A program made the translations under genes and the position numbers. Below are positions 1-10,875 of a DNA stretch of 64,000 nucleotides, piece after piece (position 1 is the stretch's first letter; every line of letters begins with the position of its first letter). The notes below the pieces were generated by a model. The model searched no databases. It saw only the letters and a list, made by a program, of their open reading frames with translations, and was not told where the DNA came from. This stretch comes from Planctomycetota bacterium. GTDB lineage: Bacteria > Planctomycetota > B15-G4. The stretch spans positions 166,849-230,848 of the forward strand of contig JAJDEP010000012.1 of NCBI GenBank assembly GCA_029259715.1, in the 5' to 3' direction.

Positions 1-430
1 CCGTAGCTCAGCGCCAGACACAGGTTGAGGCCGCCGTTGTCCGCGCTCAGCGCGATGGTCTCGTCGAGCGCGGCGCGGGCCGCGTCGGGCAGGCTGTCGA
101 GACGCCCGATGGCCGTGAGGCGCACGTCGTTCTCCGCCAGCGTGGGCCGCTCACCGATCAGGAAGCGCTTGAGCAGGCGCATCAGGTAGTCGATCTCGCG
201 CTGGGGCCGCTTCCAGTTCTCGTGGGAGAACGCGTAGAGCGTGAGCTGCTCGAGCCCGAGACGGGCGCACTCGGTGGTCACCGTGCGGATGGTCTTGGCG
301 CCGGCGTCGTGACCAGAGGTGCGCAACAGCCCGCGCTGCTGGGCCCACCGGCCGTTGCCATCCATGATGATGGCCAGGTGGCGCGGCAGCTTGTCGGCCG
401 GGATGTCCGCCAGGCCGCTCCCGCGATCAC

Positions 431-434
<4 letters not shown>
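1..434 (-). CDS. uppS: Isoprenyl (undecaprenyl) diphosphate synthase, 5' part; runs off the left edge
   Basis: Cis-prenyltransferase that condenses isopentenyl diphosphate units into the C55 lipid carrier for peptidoglycan and other envelope polymers. The visible 144 codons carry the family hallmarks: MDGNGRW at residues 24-30, with the catalytic Asp as residue 25, and the S-x-E-N-W block (SHENWKRP) further on. The 3' part lies outside the window. The start is GTG at 434-432, chosen because it forms a GTGA overlap with the purA stop (431-433) and leaves an 18-residue lead-in before the conserved block, normal for the family. Translational coupling to purA is likely. Family assignment is firm; the chain length of the product cannot be judged from half a protein. 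Confidence 0.93.
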
Positions 435-1711
<1,277 letters not shown>

Positions 1712-1807
1712 TCAGTCTGCTCCGTAGGCGCGAACGGCGAAGGGTAAGACGGGGCCCCTGCCCTCGCAAGTCCCGCCGGGGCCGGTTCAGGGCTCCCCGG
1801 CGGGGGC

Positions 1808-4426
1808 TCAGGGCTTCTTGGCGGGCGCTGTACCGGGGGCCTTGGGAGGCGCCCCTCCGGGCGCCTGGACGTCGACGTAGCCGAGCTTCCTCAGCACCTC
1901 GAGCTGGGCCGCGTCCATGCCCGGCGAGAGGGGCCTGGCGCGGTTGCTGTGGCTCCATTCCAGGGCCTGGCGGCGGTAGGCCTGGAGGCCCTCGTAGACG
2001 GCCCCCTTGAGCGGCAGCGGCCGCGTCGCCCCCGGGTCCTTGCGCAGGTCGTAGAAGCGGTCCTCGAAGACCAGCTCCCCGGCGGACGGGACCTCGTGGC
2101 TGATCAGCAGGTAGGTGTCGGTGCGCACCGCCCGCACGGCCGCCCGCAACGGGTCGCCCTTGCCGTCGAGGATCACGCCCTTGTCCGTCTCCGTGAACGC
2201 AAAGAGATTGCGACCCTCGTTCTCGAGCAGGCCGGGCCGGGCCACCCACTGGCCCACGACCCCCAGCAAGTCGAGGACGGTCGCGAAGAGTCCCGTGGTG
2301 CTGGTCACGCCCTCGATCCGTCGCGGCGGCCCGAGCTGCCCGCCCGGCGCCCACACCATCAGCGGCACGTGCACCGACTCGTCGTAGACCTGGCTGCCGT
2401 GACCATGGAGGCCGTGCTCCATGAACTCCTCGCCGTGATCGGCGGTGAACACCAGCACGGTCTCGTCGGCGCGACCGCTGGCCTCGATGGCGTCGACGAG
2501 CGCGCCGATCTGCTGATCGAGCCACGCGATCTCGCCCAGGTAGCGGTCGCGCAGGATGCGCACATCAGGGTCGTCGAGGGGAATCGACTCGCCCTTGCGC
2601 AGGCGGTCGTTGAGGCGGTTGGGCGCGTTGCCGGCGTCGCGACCGGCGAGGTCCGGCGAGACGAACGCCGTGCGCAGCTCCCCCGGCGCGTTGAACGGAT
2701 GGTGCGGGTCGAAGTAGTGCAGGAACAGCAGGCCCTGTTGTCCGGCGTGGACCTGCAGCCACGCGCGGGCCTGGGCGTTCACCTGCCGGGCGTTGGCGTA
2801 CGGCAGCTCGATGTAGTCGACGAAGCCCCGGGCGAAGCCGGCCTCGCCCCGCAGGATGTCGTTGGCCACGAACGCGCCGGTGACGACGCCGTCGGCCCGG
2901 GCCCGCTCCGCCAGGGTGCGCACGTCGCCGGGCACCACGTTGCGGTTGTGGTCGACGACACCGTGAGCCGACGGCAGCAGCCCGGTCAGGTGGCTCGCCG
3001 TCGAGGGCAGCGTCCAGGGGCTCGGCGAGATCGCCGTCTCCCACACCAGCGATTGCTCGGCCAGGGCGTCGAGGCGCGGCGTCAGGCCCTTCAACGCCGC
3101 GCCGAACAAGCCCGTCTCGTCATCCCTCCGGTAGGTGCCGAGGACGTCGGCGCGCAGGGTCTCGATCTGGCACACGATCACCGTCGGCCGCCGCGTGCTC
3201 TGTTCGCGGCGGGCCACCGAGGCCGGCCGCTCCAGGCGCGGATTGGACAGGCCCACCAGCACCCGCTCGGGCCGGTACTCGTTCCAGACGAAGATGCCCA
3301 GGGCGAGGTCGACGTCCTCGCGGGCCACCTCGGTGCGCTCGAGGCGCGCCTCCGTCGCGCGGAACTCGAGGGCGTGGGCGTCGACGCCGGTGGCCCAGGC
3401 CCCGAGCGGCAGCTCGATCTCCTGCCACGCGGTGGAGGTCACCGGCAACGACGCCACCCGCGCGCCGTCCACGAAGACCTGCAACTCGCACGAGGCGCCG
3501 TCGGGCATCAGGTCGTGGAGCGCCACGGCGCCGCGCAACACGGTGTCCGCCTCGAGGAACGCCGACGCGACGGCCCGCGCCTCGGGATCGGCCACCAGCA
3601 CCAGGGCGGGCCGACCCTGGCCACGGGGCCCGGTGAACGAACCGGTGGCCTCCCACAACGGCGCCGTGACCGGCTCCCAAGCGTCCTCGCCGCCGCCGCT
3701 CGTGCCGTCCGGGCGCAGCGGACGTCGCGTGGCCATGCGCACGCTGCGTTCCTCGGCGTCCGCCACCACGAGCGGCATGAGGTAGTCGGTGACCTCTTCG
3801 AAGACGAGCGGGTGGTCCTCCAGGCGCACGGTGCGGGGCGTCTGCTCGTAGCGCGGCGACAGCAGCAGGATCACGCTGCCGTCCGGGAAACCTCGCGGCG
3901 ACTCGGAGACGAGCTCCAGCGCCTGCACGGCGTGGGGCACATCGAGGGCCAGCTCCACCGACGGGCCCTCGCGCACGGCGTCCGCGCCCGACCGGGGGTT
4001 CTCGGCCACGGGCGGGACGTGCACGCTCCACTCGACCTCCGGGTGGTCGGCGTCCCGCACGGTGACCAGGGCCACGCTGCGATCGTCGGTGGGACCCAGC
4101 TGGCGCCGCGAGATGCGCGCGACGAAGCGGCCCGGCCCGGCGTCCAGCCGCCAGCGCAGGACGCCGGACCGGGGCATGAGCACGCCGATCTCGTCCCGGT
4201 CGGCGTTGGCGCCGGTGACGTCGTTCCACGGCTCGATCTCGGTGCGACCGTCGAAACCCGCCACCAGGTCGATGCGGTCGCGCTCGACGATGAGCTCGCG
4301 CCGGCCGTCGAGCGCCACCCGCGGCGCCGAGAGCCAGGCCAGCAGCGTCGCGATGGCGCCCACCAGCAACAGCAACACCGCGATGACGACGGCGTGGCGC
4401 GCACTGTGGCCGGACCGCGCGCCCAT
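1808..4426 (-). CDS. Membrane-anchored sulfatase-fold (alkaline phosphatase superfamily) protein with Thr at the nucleophile position
   Basis: An 872-residue protein with an N-terminal transmembrane segment (about residues 12-33), a 380-residue N-terminal region I do not recognise, and a C-terminal sulfatase-type hydrolase domain (about 414-760). Domain marks are ETLRADVLG (first metal site), SPSPWTLPSTAS followed by LTGLLPSAHG, and TADHGEEFMEHG (second metal site). Aligned to the sulfatase C/S-x-P-x-R motif, the nucleophile position is Thr472 and the Arg is also Thr, so a formylglycine sulfatase is not supported; related superfamily members that use Thr are phosphatases and phosphoethanolamine transferases. 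The tail contains LRKLGYVD, a peptide echoed in the VWA protein at 23399. It is the third gene of a unit with the GH2 and small lipoprotein genes (8-base gap). Substrate unknown. Confidence 0.8.
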   Translation of the reverse strand: MGARSGHSARHAVVIAVLLLLVGAIATLLAWLSAPRVALDGRRELIVERDRIDLVAGFDGRTEIEPWNDVTGANADRDEIGVLMPRSGVLRWRLDAGPGRFVARISRRQLGPTDDRSVALVTVRDADHPEVEWSVHVPPVAENPRSGADAVREGPSVELALDVPHAVQALELVSESPRGFPDGSVILLLSPRYEQTPRTVRLEDHPLVFEEVTDYLMPLVVADAEERSVRMATRRPLRPDGTSGGGEDAWEPVTAPLWEATGSFTGPRGQGRPALVLVADPEARAVASAFLEADTVLRGAVALHDLMPDGASCELQVFVDGARVASLPVTSTAWQEIELPLGAWATGVDAHALEFRATEARLERTEVAREDVDLALGIFVWNEYRPERVLVGLSNPRLERPASVARREQSTRRPTVIVCQIETLRADVLGTYRRDDETGLFGAALKGLTPRLDALAEQSLVWETAISPSPWTLPSTASHLTGLLPSAHGVVDHNRNVVPGDVRTLAERARADGVVTGAFVANDILRGEAGFARGFVDYIELPYANARQVNAQARAWLQVHAGQQGLLFLHYFDPHHPFNAPGELRTAFVSPDLAGRDAGNAPNRLNDRLRKGESIPLDDPDVRILRDRYLGEIAWLDQQIGALVDAIEASGRADETVLVFTADHGEEFMEHGLHGHGSQVYDESVHVPLMVWAPGGQLGPPRRIEGVTSTTGLFATVLDLLGVVGQWVARPGLLENEGRNLFAFTETDKGVILDGKGDPLRAAVRAVRTDTYLLISHEVPSAGELVFEDRFYDLRKDPGATRPLPLKGAVYEGLQAYRRQALEWSHSNRARPLSPGMDAAQLEVLRKLGYVDVQAPGGAPPKAPGTAPAKKP

Positions 4427-4434
4427 GGGAGTGA

Positions 4435-4872
4435 TCAGCCCCCGGCCCGACGCTCGAGATACTCGGCCAGGATGGCCTCGTAGAGCAGCTCTTCGAGGGG
4501 CACATCCTGTTGCGGATTGCCCCAGATCCGCGGCGGCGTGCCGGGGACGAGGGTCTGCACGAGGGCGAACATCTCGACGTCGACGCCGTCATCGGCGGGC
4601 TCGATGTGCAGTCGCAGGCTGAGCCGGCGCTCACCCTCGTTGATGTCGGCCACGCGCAGGTTGCGCAGCTCCGCGTCCCATTCGATGCCGACGCCGCCGA
4701 AGCGCTGGGTGCAGAAGTCCCGCACCACATCGCGCACGAGTTCGATGGCCTCCGCCGTCTCGATCTGCCGCAGCGGGTAGGAGCGCCAGCCGATGCCCTC
4801 GCTGAACAGGCCGCAGCTCGCGGTCAGGGCGGCGGTCAACGTCAGCAGAGCGAGCGAGGTCTTCATCGACAC
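4435..4872 (-). CDS. Small predicted lipoprotein, function unknown
   Basis: 145 residues with a short hydrophobic leader ending LTASC (Cys20), a plausible lipobox, so the mature protein would be lipid-anchored. The rest is soluble and mixed alpha/beta in composition, with no motif I recognise. GTG at 4872 is the furthest start; an in-frame ATG at 4866 gives a more usual leader (MKTSLALL) and is equally plausible. It lies 5 bases after the GH2 stop and 8 bases before the sulfatase-fold gene, so it is almost certainly cotranscribed with both. That context suggests an envelope role alongside carbohydrate breakdown, which is inference only. Confidence 0.75.
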   Translation of the reverse strand: MSMKTSLALLTLTAALTASCGLFSEGIGWRSYPLRQIETAEAIELVRDVVRDFCTQRFGGVGIEWDAELRNLRVADINEGERRLSLRLHIEPADDGVDVEMFALVQTLVPGTPPRIWGNPQQDVPLEELLYEAILAEYLERRAGG

Positions 4873-4877
4873 AGAGC

Positions 4878-7800
4878 CTACCGCGGCGGCGCCCCGCCGA
4901 CCGACTCCCGCAGCGACGACGCCGCCCGGGTCAGGGCCTGATCCGCCGCCGCGTGGTCGCCCGCGAAGGCGCGCCCCACGGCGATGACCCAGTGTTCGAG
5001 GGCGTCGTGGGCCACGCGGGCGGTCTCGGGGCGCGGCTCCGACACCACGGCCACCAGCGCCGCGAAGACCGCGGCCTCACGGCCGAGGAAGTCGGTCAGG
5101 TCTTCGTCGCCGGTGGCGGTGAGCAGGCTCAACGCCTGTCGCACGAAGCCCTCCTCGTCGCCCTGCAAGAACGTCACCAGCGCGGCGTTCTTGCGCGCCA
5201 GGGCCTGGGCCAGCAGGGGCGGCAGGGCCAACTCGCCGCGCACCAACGGCGCGAAGGGACTGACCCGGCTGCCCAGGCCGGCCAACCGCGCCACCCGGGC
5301 CGTCACCAGCGCCCACGAATCGAGCAGGTGCTGCGGCAGGGGCGCCGCCGGGACCGCCGAAGCACGCGCGCCGTGGCCCGCCGAGGCGGCCGTCACCAGC
5401 ACCTCGGCCAGCAGGTGGTCGCGGCGCGGCTCCACCTGCGCGCCGAGGGGGTCGAGCAGCGGCGCGCCCAGCAACTCGACGAAGCCCTCGCCGAAGCCGC
5501 GACGCAGGTGGCTGGTGCCGATGATGCCGCCGAGATGATCGAGGGTCACCGACGCCGCCGCATCGTCGGGGCCGGGACCGCCCCACAGCAGGGCCCGCGG
5601 CGCGATGACCTCGTCACCCCGTCCGAGCATGCGCAGCTCGGCGTCGTCGTCGTGCGCGGACAGCAATCGCGGCACGTCCCCCCCCGGGTCCGTGGCGATG
5701 AGGTGGAAGCGCCCCATGAAGTGTCCCGCCGCCGGCCGCGCGAGCAGGTCCAGCGGCACGCCGTGCAGGATCTCCACCGCGCGTCGTGTCGCCTGGCCCG
5801 GCGCCAACGCACCCCCGCCGGGCGGCGGCAGCAGCGCCACCACGGGCCCGCCGTTCCAGACCCAACGCCACAGCTGCAGGCGTTGAGCGGCAGTGAGCGT
5901 GGAGGTCAGACGGTCGGGACGCGCGAGCAGGACGACGTCGGCCACCCCCGAGCCGCCGTAGACCGTGAAGCCCTGGCGGCGGGCGAAGGCCCGGGCCTCC
6001 GGGTCGTCGTCGGGGATCCACACGCTGAGCGGCCAGCTGCCACGCGGCGCGGGCCGGCGATCGGGCGGAGTTGGCACCACGACGAGCCGACGCGGCGTCG
6101 AGACGTCGAGCACGCCGGCCGCACCCTCGAGCACCGCCGAGATGCTCCAGTCGGCCAGGTCGCGCGGGCCGAGCCCCAGAGGCAGCGGCACCGTGAACGC
6201 CGTCACCCCCGGCGCGAACTCGTGCTCGCCGACGTCGATGTCGAGGGCCTCGCCACCTGCCGACGGCAGGGCCTGCACGAACAGGTGACCGCTCACGCTG
6301 CCCCCGGTGTCGTTCACGACGGACGCCGTGACCTCCGTGTCGCGTCCCGGGCGCACCGAGCGTTCGACGAGCGCCACCGTCGTCAGCAGCGGCCGCAGGG
6401 CCCGGTTGAGGCGCTCGCGCGCGGGTCGCGGCTCGCCCCAGGGCGCGAGCAGTCCGGCGCTGGCTTCGCTCGAGACCGCGCGCCACTGGGTGTAGCAGGC
6501 GAGATCGAGGGCCGGGTTGCTGCGCAGCGCCTCGGTCATGTCCTCCGCCGCGTCGGCAGAGAGCCCGGCCGCGGCGGCCCACCAGTCGTCGTCGTTCCAC
6601 GGTCCGGCAGCCGCCCGCGCGCGCCGTTGACGGTCGGCGAACCCTTCGAACAGGGCCCGCTCCTCACCGTGCAGCCCCCGGTCGATGTACCCGTCCCGGG
6701 CGCGGGCGGCGTCGAGCATGGCGCCGTACCCGAATTCCGAGACGAACACCGGGCCCTCGACGTCGGCACCGAGACCCTCCATCTCCGCGTGCCGTTCGGG
6801 GGGCAGCGGGTAGGGCGGGTAGAGGTGCACGTCGATCATCGCGCGGCGCGCGCCGGTGAAGGGCTCGCGGTAGCGCCCCCCGCCGAGGAAGCCGCCCGAG
6901 TCCTCGAGCACCATGCGCGTCGGGTCGAGGTCGGCCAGGTGCGCCGAGAGCTCCTCGGCGTGCACGTAGGCCTTGCCGCTCATCTCGTTGAGCACGCCCC
7001 ACAGGATCACCGACGGGTGCTGACGATCGCGCCGGACCATCCAGTCGATCTCGTCGCGCAGGCGCGGCAGCAGCTGCGGGTCGTCCTCGAGCCAACCGAT
7101 GGCCGGCTCGGCCAGCACGAGCAGCCCGAGCTCGTCGCACGCCTGCAGGAACGCCTCGGGGGCCGGCGCGACGTGCATGCGCACGAAGTCGAAGCCCGTG
7201 TCGAGGATGCCTTCCACCTCTTCGCGCAGGAAGGCGGGGTCGGGATCGCGCCCGCCGAGGCCCGGCACGTGGGGCTGGTAGAGCACACCGTGCAGGACGC
7301 GGCGCTCGCCGTTGAGGAACAGGTCGCCGTCCGCCACGGTGAAGTCGCGGAATCCAAAGGTCCGCTGCGGCCCCGGTGCGCCGGCGATGGTGGTCGAGAG
7401 GGTGTAGAGGTGCGGCGACTCGGGACTCCACAGCGTGGGCTCCGCCACAACGATGCGCCGCGCGGCGCTCCCCCGGCCGTCGCTGAGGTCGACGTCGAAG
7501 TGCAGCGCGCGCCCACCGTCGACGGACAACCCGATGCGCACGGTCTGGGAGCCCGCGTCGTCAGCGGAGGCATCGCCGGCGGAGCCGGGCGGCGCCACCA
7601 CGTCGACATCGACCCACACCTCGCCGCCCCCGGCGTCCGGCACCACCGACAGCCGCGCGATGGCGGGCGCGACGTGCAGCCGCAGCCGCGTCGAGCCGAG
7701 CAGGCCGCCGAAGTTGTGGTACCAGCTCTCCTTGCCGTGAGGCGTGGTCGACAGCGTCAGCCCGTCGACGGGCACGGATCCCGGGTCGACCACGCGCACC

Positions 7801-8387
7801 ACCAGGCAGTGCTCCTCGCCGGCCTCCAGCTTGCCGGTGAGGTCGAATCGGGCGGGACCGTAGCCGCCTTCGTGGGCGCCGATGAAGACTCCATCGAGAT
7901 GGACCCGGGCCGCGTAGTTGACCCGGTCGAGCGCCAGGTCGATGCGTGCCCCTTCGACCTCCGGCGGCGCCACGAAGCGGCGCACGTACCAAACCACGCC
8001 GTCGTAACCGCGCAAGGTGCCGAGATCGACCAGCGCCGTCTGCGGCGCCCCTTCCAGCGGACCCGGAACCTCGATGACGAACGCCTCGCTCGCCGCGCCC
8101 TGGGGACGCTCTCCCGTCGTGAGAGCCTCGAGCCAACCCTCCTCGGCGCCCCGCCCTTGCGGGTCGAGCTGCATCAGCCACAGGCCGTCGAGGGACACCT
8201 CCCGCGTCGGTTCAGCGGGCGCCTCGGAAGAGCCGCAACCCGCCACGAACGCCGCGACGACGAGCAGCGCCCACAGGGCTCCGGGGGCGGCGACGCGCGC
8301 CGCAACCCAGGCGCCCGGGCCGGTTCGGCCGTGGACGCCCCGCCCTTCACCGCAGAGGATGGGGTCTTCTCGGAGCCCGTCGCCCAT
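4878..8387 (-). CDS. Glycoside hydrolase family 2 lipoprotein (beta-galactosidase/beta-glucuronidase-like)
   Basis: A 1169-residue hydrolase. A hydrophobic stretch ending FVAGC (Cys51) predicts an outer-membrane or periplasmic lipoprotein. GH2 architecture follows: a sugar-binding jelly-roll domain (about 65-240), an immunoglobulin-like domain (about 240-350), and a TIM barrel (about 355-640) with the acid/base in LWGVLNEMS (Glu468) and the nucleophile in VFVSEFGYG (Glu551). Another 500 residues of beta-rich and unassigned sequence follow, longer than a simple GH2 enzyme. The ATG at 8387 overlaps the ATG of the divergent gene at 8386 (shared CATG); the 50-residue leader is long, but no better in-frame start was found. 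First gene of a unit with the lipoprotein and sulfatase-fold protein. Specificity cannot be read from sequence. Confidence 0.88.
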   Translation of the reverse strand: MGDGLREDPILCGEGRGVHGRTGPGAWVAARVAAPGALWALLVVAAFVAGCGSSEAPAEPTREVSLDGLWLMQLDPQGRGAEEGWLEALTTGERPQGAASEAFVIEVPGPLEGAPQTALVDLGTLRGYDGVVWYVRRFVAPPEVEGARIDLALDRVNYAARVHLDGVFIGAHEGGYGPARFDLTGKLEAGEEHCLVVRVVDPGSVPVDGLTLSTTPHGKESWYHNFGGLLGSTRLRLHVAPAIARLSVVPDAGGGEVWVDVDVVAPPGSAGDASADDAGSQTVRIGLSVDGGRALHFDVDLSDGRGSAARRIVVAEPTLWSPESPHLYTLSTTIAGAPGPQRTFGFRDFTVADGDLFLNGERRVLHGVLYQPHVPGLGGRDPDPAFLREEVEGILDTGFDFVRMHVAPAPEAFLQACDELGLLVLAEPAIGWLEDDPQLLPRLRDEIDWMVRRDRQHPSVILWGVLNEMSGKAYVHAEELSAHLADLDPTRMVLEDSGGFLGGGRYREPFTGARRAMIDVHLYPPYPLPPERHAEMEGLGADVEGPVFVSEFGYGAMLDAARARDGYIDRGLHGEERALFEGFADRQRRARAAAGPWNDDDWWAAAAGLSADAAEDMTEALRSNPALDLACYTQWRAVSSEASAGLLAPWGEPRPARERLNRALRPLLTTVALVERSVRPGRDTEVTASVVNDTGGSVSGHLFVQALPSAGGEALDIDVGEHEFAPGVTAFTVPLPLGLGPRDLADWSISAVLEGAAGVLDVSTPRRLVVVPTPPDRRPAPRGSWPLSVWIPDDDPEARAFARRQGFTVYGGSGVADVVLLARPDRLTSTLTAAQRLQLWRWVWNGGPVVALLPPPGGGALAPGQATRRAVEILHGVPLDLLARPAAGHFMGRFHLIATDPGGDVPRLLSAHDDDAELRMLGRGDEVIAPRALLWGGPGPDDAAASVTLDHLGGIIGTSHLRRGFGEGFVELLGAPLLDPLGAQVEPRRDHLLAEVLVTAASAGHGARASAVPAAPLPQHLLDSWALVTARVARLAGLGSRVSPFAPLVRGELALPPLLAQALARKNAALVTFLQGDEEGFVRQALSLLTATGDEDLTDFLGREAAVFAALVAVVSEPRPETARVAHDALEHWVIAVGRAFAGDHAAADQALTRAASSLRESVGGAPPR

Positions 8388-10863
8388 GTCGATCTTGTCG
8401 CGATTCCTCGGTCGGCGGCGCGGTCCGCTGCGCGCGGTGGACGCCGCCGCTGCCTGCGCAGCACGGCCAGCCTACGCAGGGGCCCCGGTCGCCGCCACGC
8501 TCCTCCTGGTCCTGGCTCTCGCCACGCTGCTCGTGCCGCGGGCGGAGGCCCTGGTCGGCCCTCCCGGCGATGTCGACGGCCGCCAGGCCCTGGTGCGGGT
8601 CTCCATCGCCGACGAGACCGGCAGCTACGCCGAGCGGGCCCACGTCACCTTCAGCGCACCCTTCGCCGAGGGCGCGCTGACCGACCTCGATGAGCTCGTG
8701 CTCTGGCCCGCGCAAGGCGGTGACGAGCTGCCGCGCCAGGCCCGGGCCCTGTCCCGCTGGCCGTCGGGCAGCGTCCGCTGGGCCCAGATCGATACCCAGG
8801 TCGAGGTCCAGGCGCGCCAGTCGAAGGCTCTGCTGGTCGGTCGGCGAGCGGGCGCCGCGCCCGACCCCGTCCCATGGAGCCTCACCGGCCCCGACGACAA
8901 CGGCGCCTTTCACCTCGACGACGGGCGCACCCGCTGGCCCCTGCTGCGGTCGAACGGCCTGCGAGGCGATGAGTTCGCGGGCTTGCGCGCGCGGCTCGTG
9001 GACGGCTTCGACATCGAGTACCGAGCAGAGATCGACGCTCCCGACGACTGGTTGCAGCAGGGACCCGGCATCGCGCTGCAGCAGGCCGGGCCGGTGGAGA
9101 TCGTCGAGTGGGGGCCGCTGCGGGTGGTCGCCCGGGTGCGCGGCGCCCATCGCCCCCGCCCCGGCACCGAGGGCGCCCTGCCCGTCGACTTCCACAGCTT
9201 CACGGCCTACGCCCACTTCCTCGCGGGGCAGGCCGAGGCCCACGTGGAGTGGTCGTTGGAGAACGGACCGCTCCACGACCCGCCCGGCGCCCTGGCCTTC
9301 ACGTCCTACGAGTTGTCGTTCGACGTCGGGCTCGCGCCGCGGGGCATCGACGTGGCCGGCAGCCCCACCCGCGGCGATGCGCCTTTCGCCCTGCACCAGG
9401 ATGGCCTGGCCCTCGAACAGCAAGAGCACCGGGTCGACGGCAGGGCCTTGCGCACACCCCGGGCCGGCGACCTCTGGGCCGGCGTGCTGAGCGACACCAC
9501 GGGCGGCGTCTACGTCCACGTCATCGACTCGGCCGAGAACCATCCGACCGCCCTGACCTACGAGCCCGGCTCGCCTCTGGTGGCGGCCGTGCTGCCCGCC
9601 GGCTCGCGCCCGCACTGGCTCGACGACGCCACCCGCAAGACCTTCCGCCTGACCCTGGCGCGGGGCGTCGGGCGCGAGGGCCGGTCGATCATGCGCGCGG
9701 CGGTGCATGGCCATCACGCCACCATCGATCCCCGCGACGTGGCCAGCAGCGGCGCCTGGGGCGACACGGGGCTCTTCTACATGCCGGGACCGGGCGCCGT
9801 GGAGGGGCTGATCAACCCGCTCGCCGGTGCGCCCACCGGGTGGGCCGACTACGGCGAACGCGTGCGCAACACGCACCAGTCGGGCAGCCCGCGCAACCGG
9901 CTGTCGGTCTACCTCGAGGCGATCCAGTCGCGACGGGCAGGCCTGTTCGAAGCGGCCACCGCCCGCGCCTGGCACGCCATGGACCTGCGGCCGTTCCACA
10001 TCCTCGGCTTCTCAGCCGACGCGTTCCCCGGCGCGAACCTGTACGAGGGCACGCCCCACGACAACGAGCCGCCGGACAGGAGGCTCGGCCGCAGCGAGAT
10101 GGGCGGCCTGTATCCCGAGTGGAAGCAGGGACTGCCGCCCAACGGACACGGCTACAACGGCTTCGACGGCGAGCACATGACGCTCGACGACATCTACGAG
10201 TGTTATCTGTTGACCGGTTCGTGGCCGGCTCTCGGGGCCCTCCGCTCGGCGGGTGAGGCCATGCTGACGTGGCACTGGGTGAAGGATTACCTGCACACCG
10301 CTCGCACGACCGGCTGGACGCTGCGCGCCCTGGTCCAGGTCGCGCGAGCCACCGGCGACCGGCGCTATCTCGAGGCGGCCGCGGGCATGGTGACCATGGT
10401 CGAGGCCGAGCGCGGCCACGGTGAGGTCAAGTACATGCACCGCAACCGTCCCGACTCGCGCCACATTGCAGACGCCGAGTCGGAGTCGCCCTGGATGGTG
10501 GCGGTGGCCGTCCACGGGCTCGCCGCCTACGGACTCGAGACGGGCGACGAGCGCATCCCGCCGTTGCTCAGCGACCTGTCCACGCTGCTGCTCGGCGCGT
10601 ATCGCGGCAACGGCTTCGCGTCCGACATCCCGGCCGACGGCCCCCTCGACGCCGGCGACGTCTGGCAACCGCTGGGCCTGTCTCAATGGGTGCCGGGGGC
10701 CATCGCCGTCGCGGCCCACGTCACCGGCGACGAAACCGGGATCGACGTGATCCGTCCCTACTTCGAGCAGATGCTGCAACACTCCTCGGGCCCGGTCAGC
10801 TTCGGTTCGTCGACCTGGCACTGGTGGCAGCCCTACCTGGCCCTGCTCGAACGCAGGCGTTGA
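8386..10863 (+). CDS. Secreted PcRGLX/YetA-like protein, candidate polysaccharide lyase
   Basis: An 825-residue protein with a hydrophobic signal (APVAATLLLVLALATLLVP followed by RAEA). The first half is beta-rich and resembles the RIFT-barrel region of the PcRGLX/YetA family (rhamnogalacturonan exolyase-like); the blocks that suggest this include LSRWPSGSVRWAQIDTQV. The second half is helical with Trp/His/Tyr-rich blocks (HGYNGFDGEHMTLDD) typical of an alpha/alpha barrel. This family call is from memory of the pattern, not a search. The start at 8386 has GGAG about 10 bases upstream; an in-frame GTG at 8437 gives a more normal signal length and would remove the overlap with the divergent GH2 gene. 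The divergent pairing with GH2 supports a role in breaking down an acidic or sulfated polysaccharide. Confidence 0.7.
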   Translation: MSILSRFLGRRRGPLRAVDAAAACAARPAYAGAPVAATLLLVLALATLLVPRAEALVGPPGDVDGRQALVRVSIADETGSYAERAHVTFSAPFAEGALTDLDELVLWPAQGGDELPRQARALSRWPSGSVRWAQIDTQVEVQARQSKALLVGRRAGAAPDPVPWSLTGPDDNGAFHLDDGRTRWPLLRSNGLRGDEFAGLRARLVDGFDIEYRAEIDAPDDWLQQGPGIALQQAGPVEIVEWGPLRVVARVRGAHRPRPGTEGALPVDFHSFTAYAHFLAGQAEAHVEWSLENGPLHDPPGALAFTSYELSFDVGLAPRGIDVAGSPTRGDAPFALHQDGLALEQQEHRVDGRALRTPRAGDLWAGVLSDTTGGVYVHVIDSAENHPTALTYEPGSPLVAAVLPAGSRPHWLDDATRKTFRLTLARGVGREGRSIMRAAVHGHHATIDPRDVASSGAWGDTGLFYMPGPGAVEGLINPLAGAPTGWADYGERVRNTHQSGSPRNRLSVYLEAIQSRRAGLFEAATARAWHAMDLRPFHILGFSADAFPGANLYEGTPHDNEPPDRRLGRSEMGGLYPEWKQGLPPNGHGYNGFDGEHMTLDDIYECYLLTGSWPALGALRSAGEAMLTWHWVKDYLHTARTTGWTLRALVQVARATGDRRYLEAAAGMVTMVEAERGHGEVKYMHRNRPDSRHIADAESESPWMVAVAVHGLAAYGLETGDERIPPLLSDLSTLLLGAYRGNGFASDIPADGPLDAGDVWQPLGLSQWVPGAIAVAAHVTGDETGIDVIRPYFEQMLQHSSGPVSFGSSTWHWWQPYLALLERRR

Positions 10864-10875
10864 TCCGCGCCGCCG

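Noticed and set aside
1949..4483. 844-codon plus-strand frame opposite the sulfatase-fold gene
   Set aside because: Low-complexity Arg/His/Val composition, no motif, and the opposite strand holds clear metal-site motifs.
4953..8693. 1246-codon open frame on the plus strand opposite the GH2 gene
   Set aside because: Its translation is rich in Arg, Gly, His and Gln without any domain, and it is the frame mirror of a strongly supported GH2 gene. Long antisense frames are expected at this GC content.
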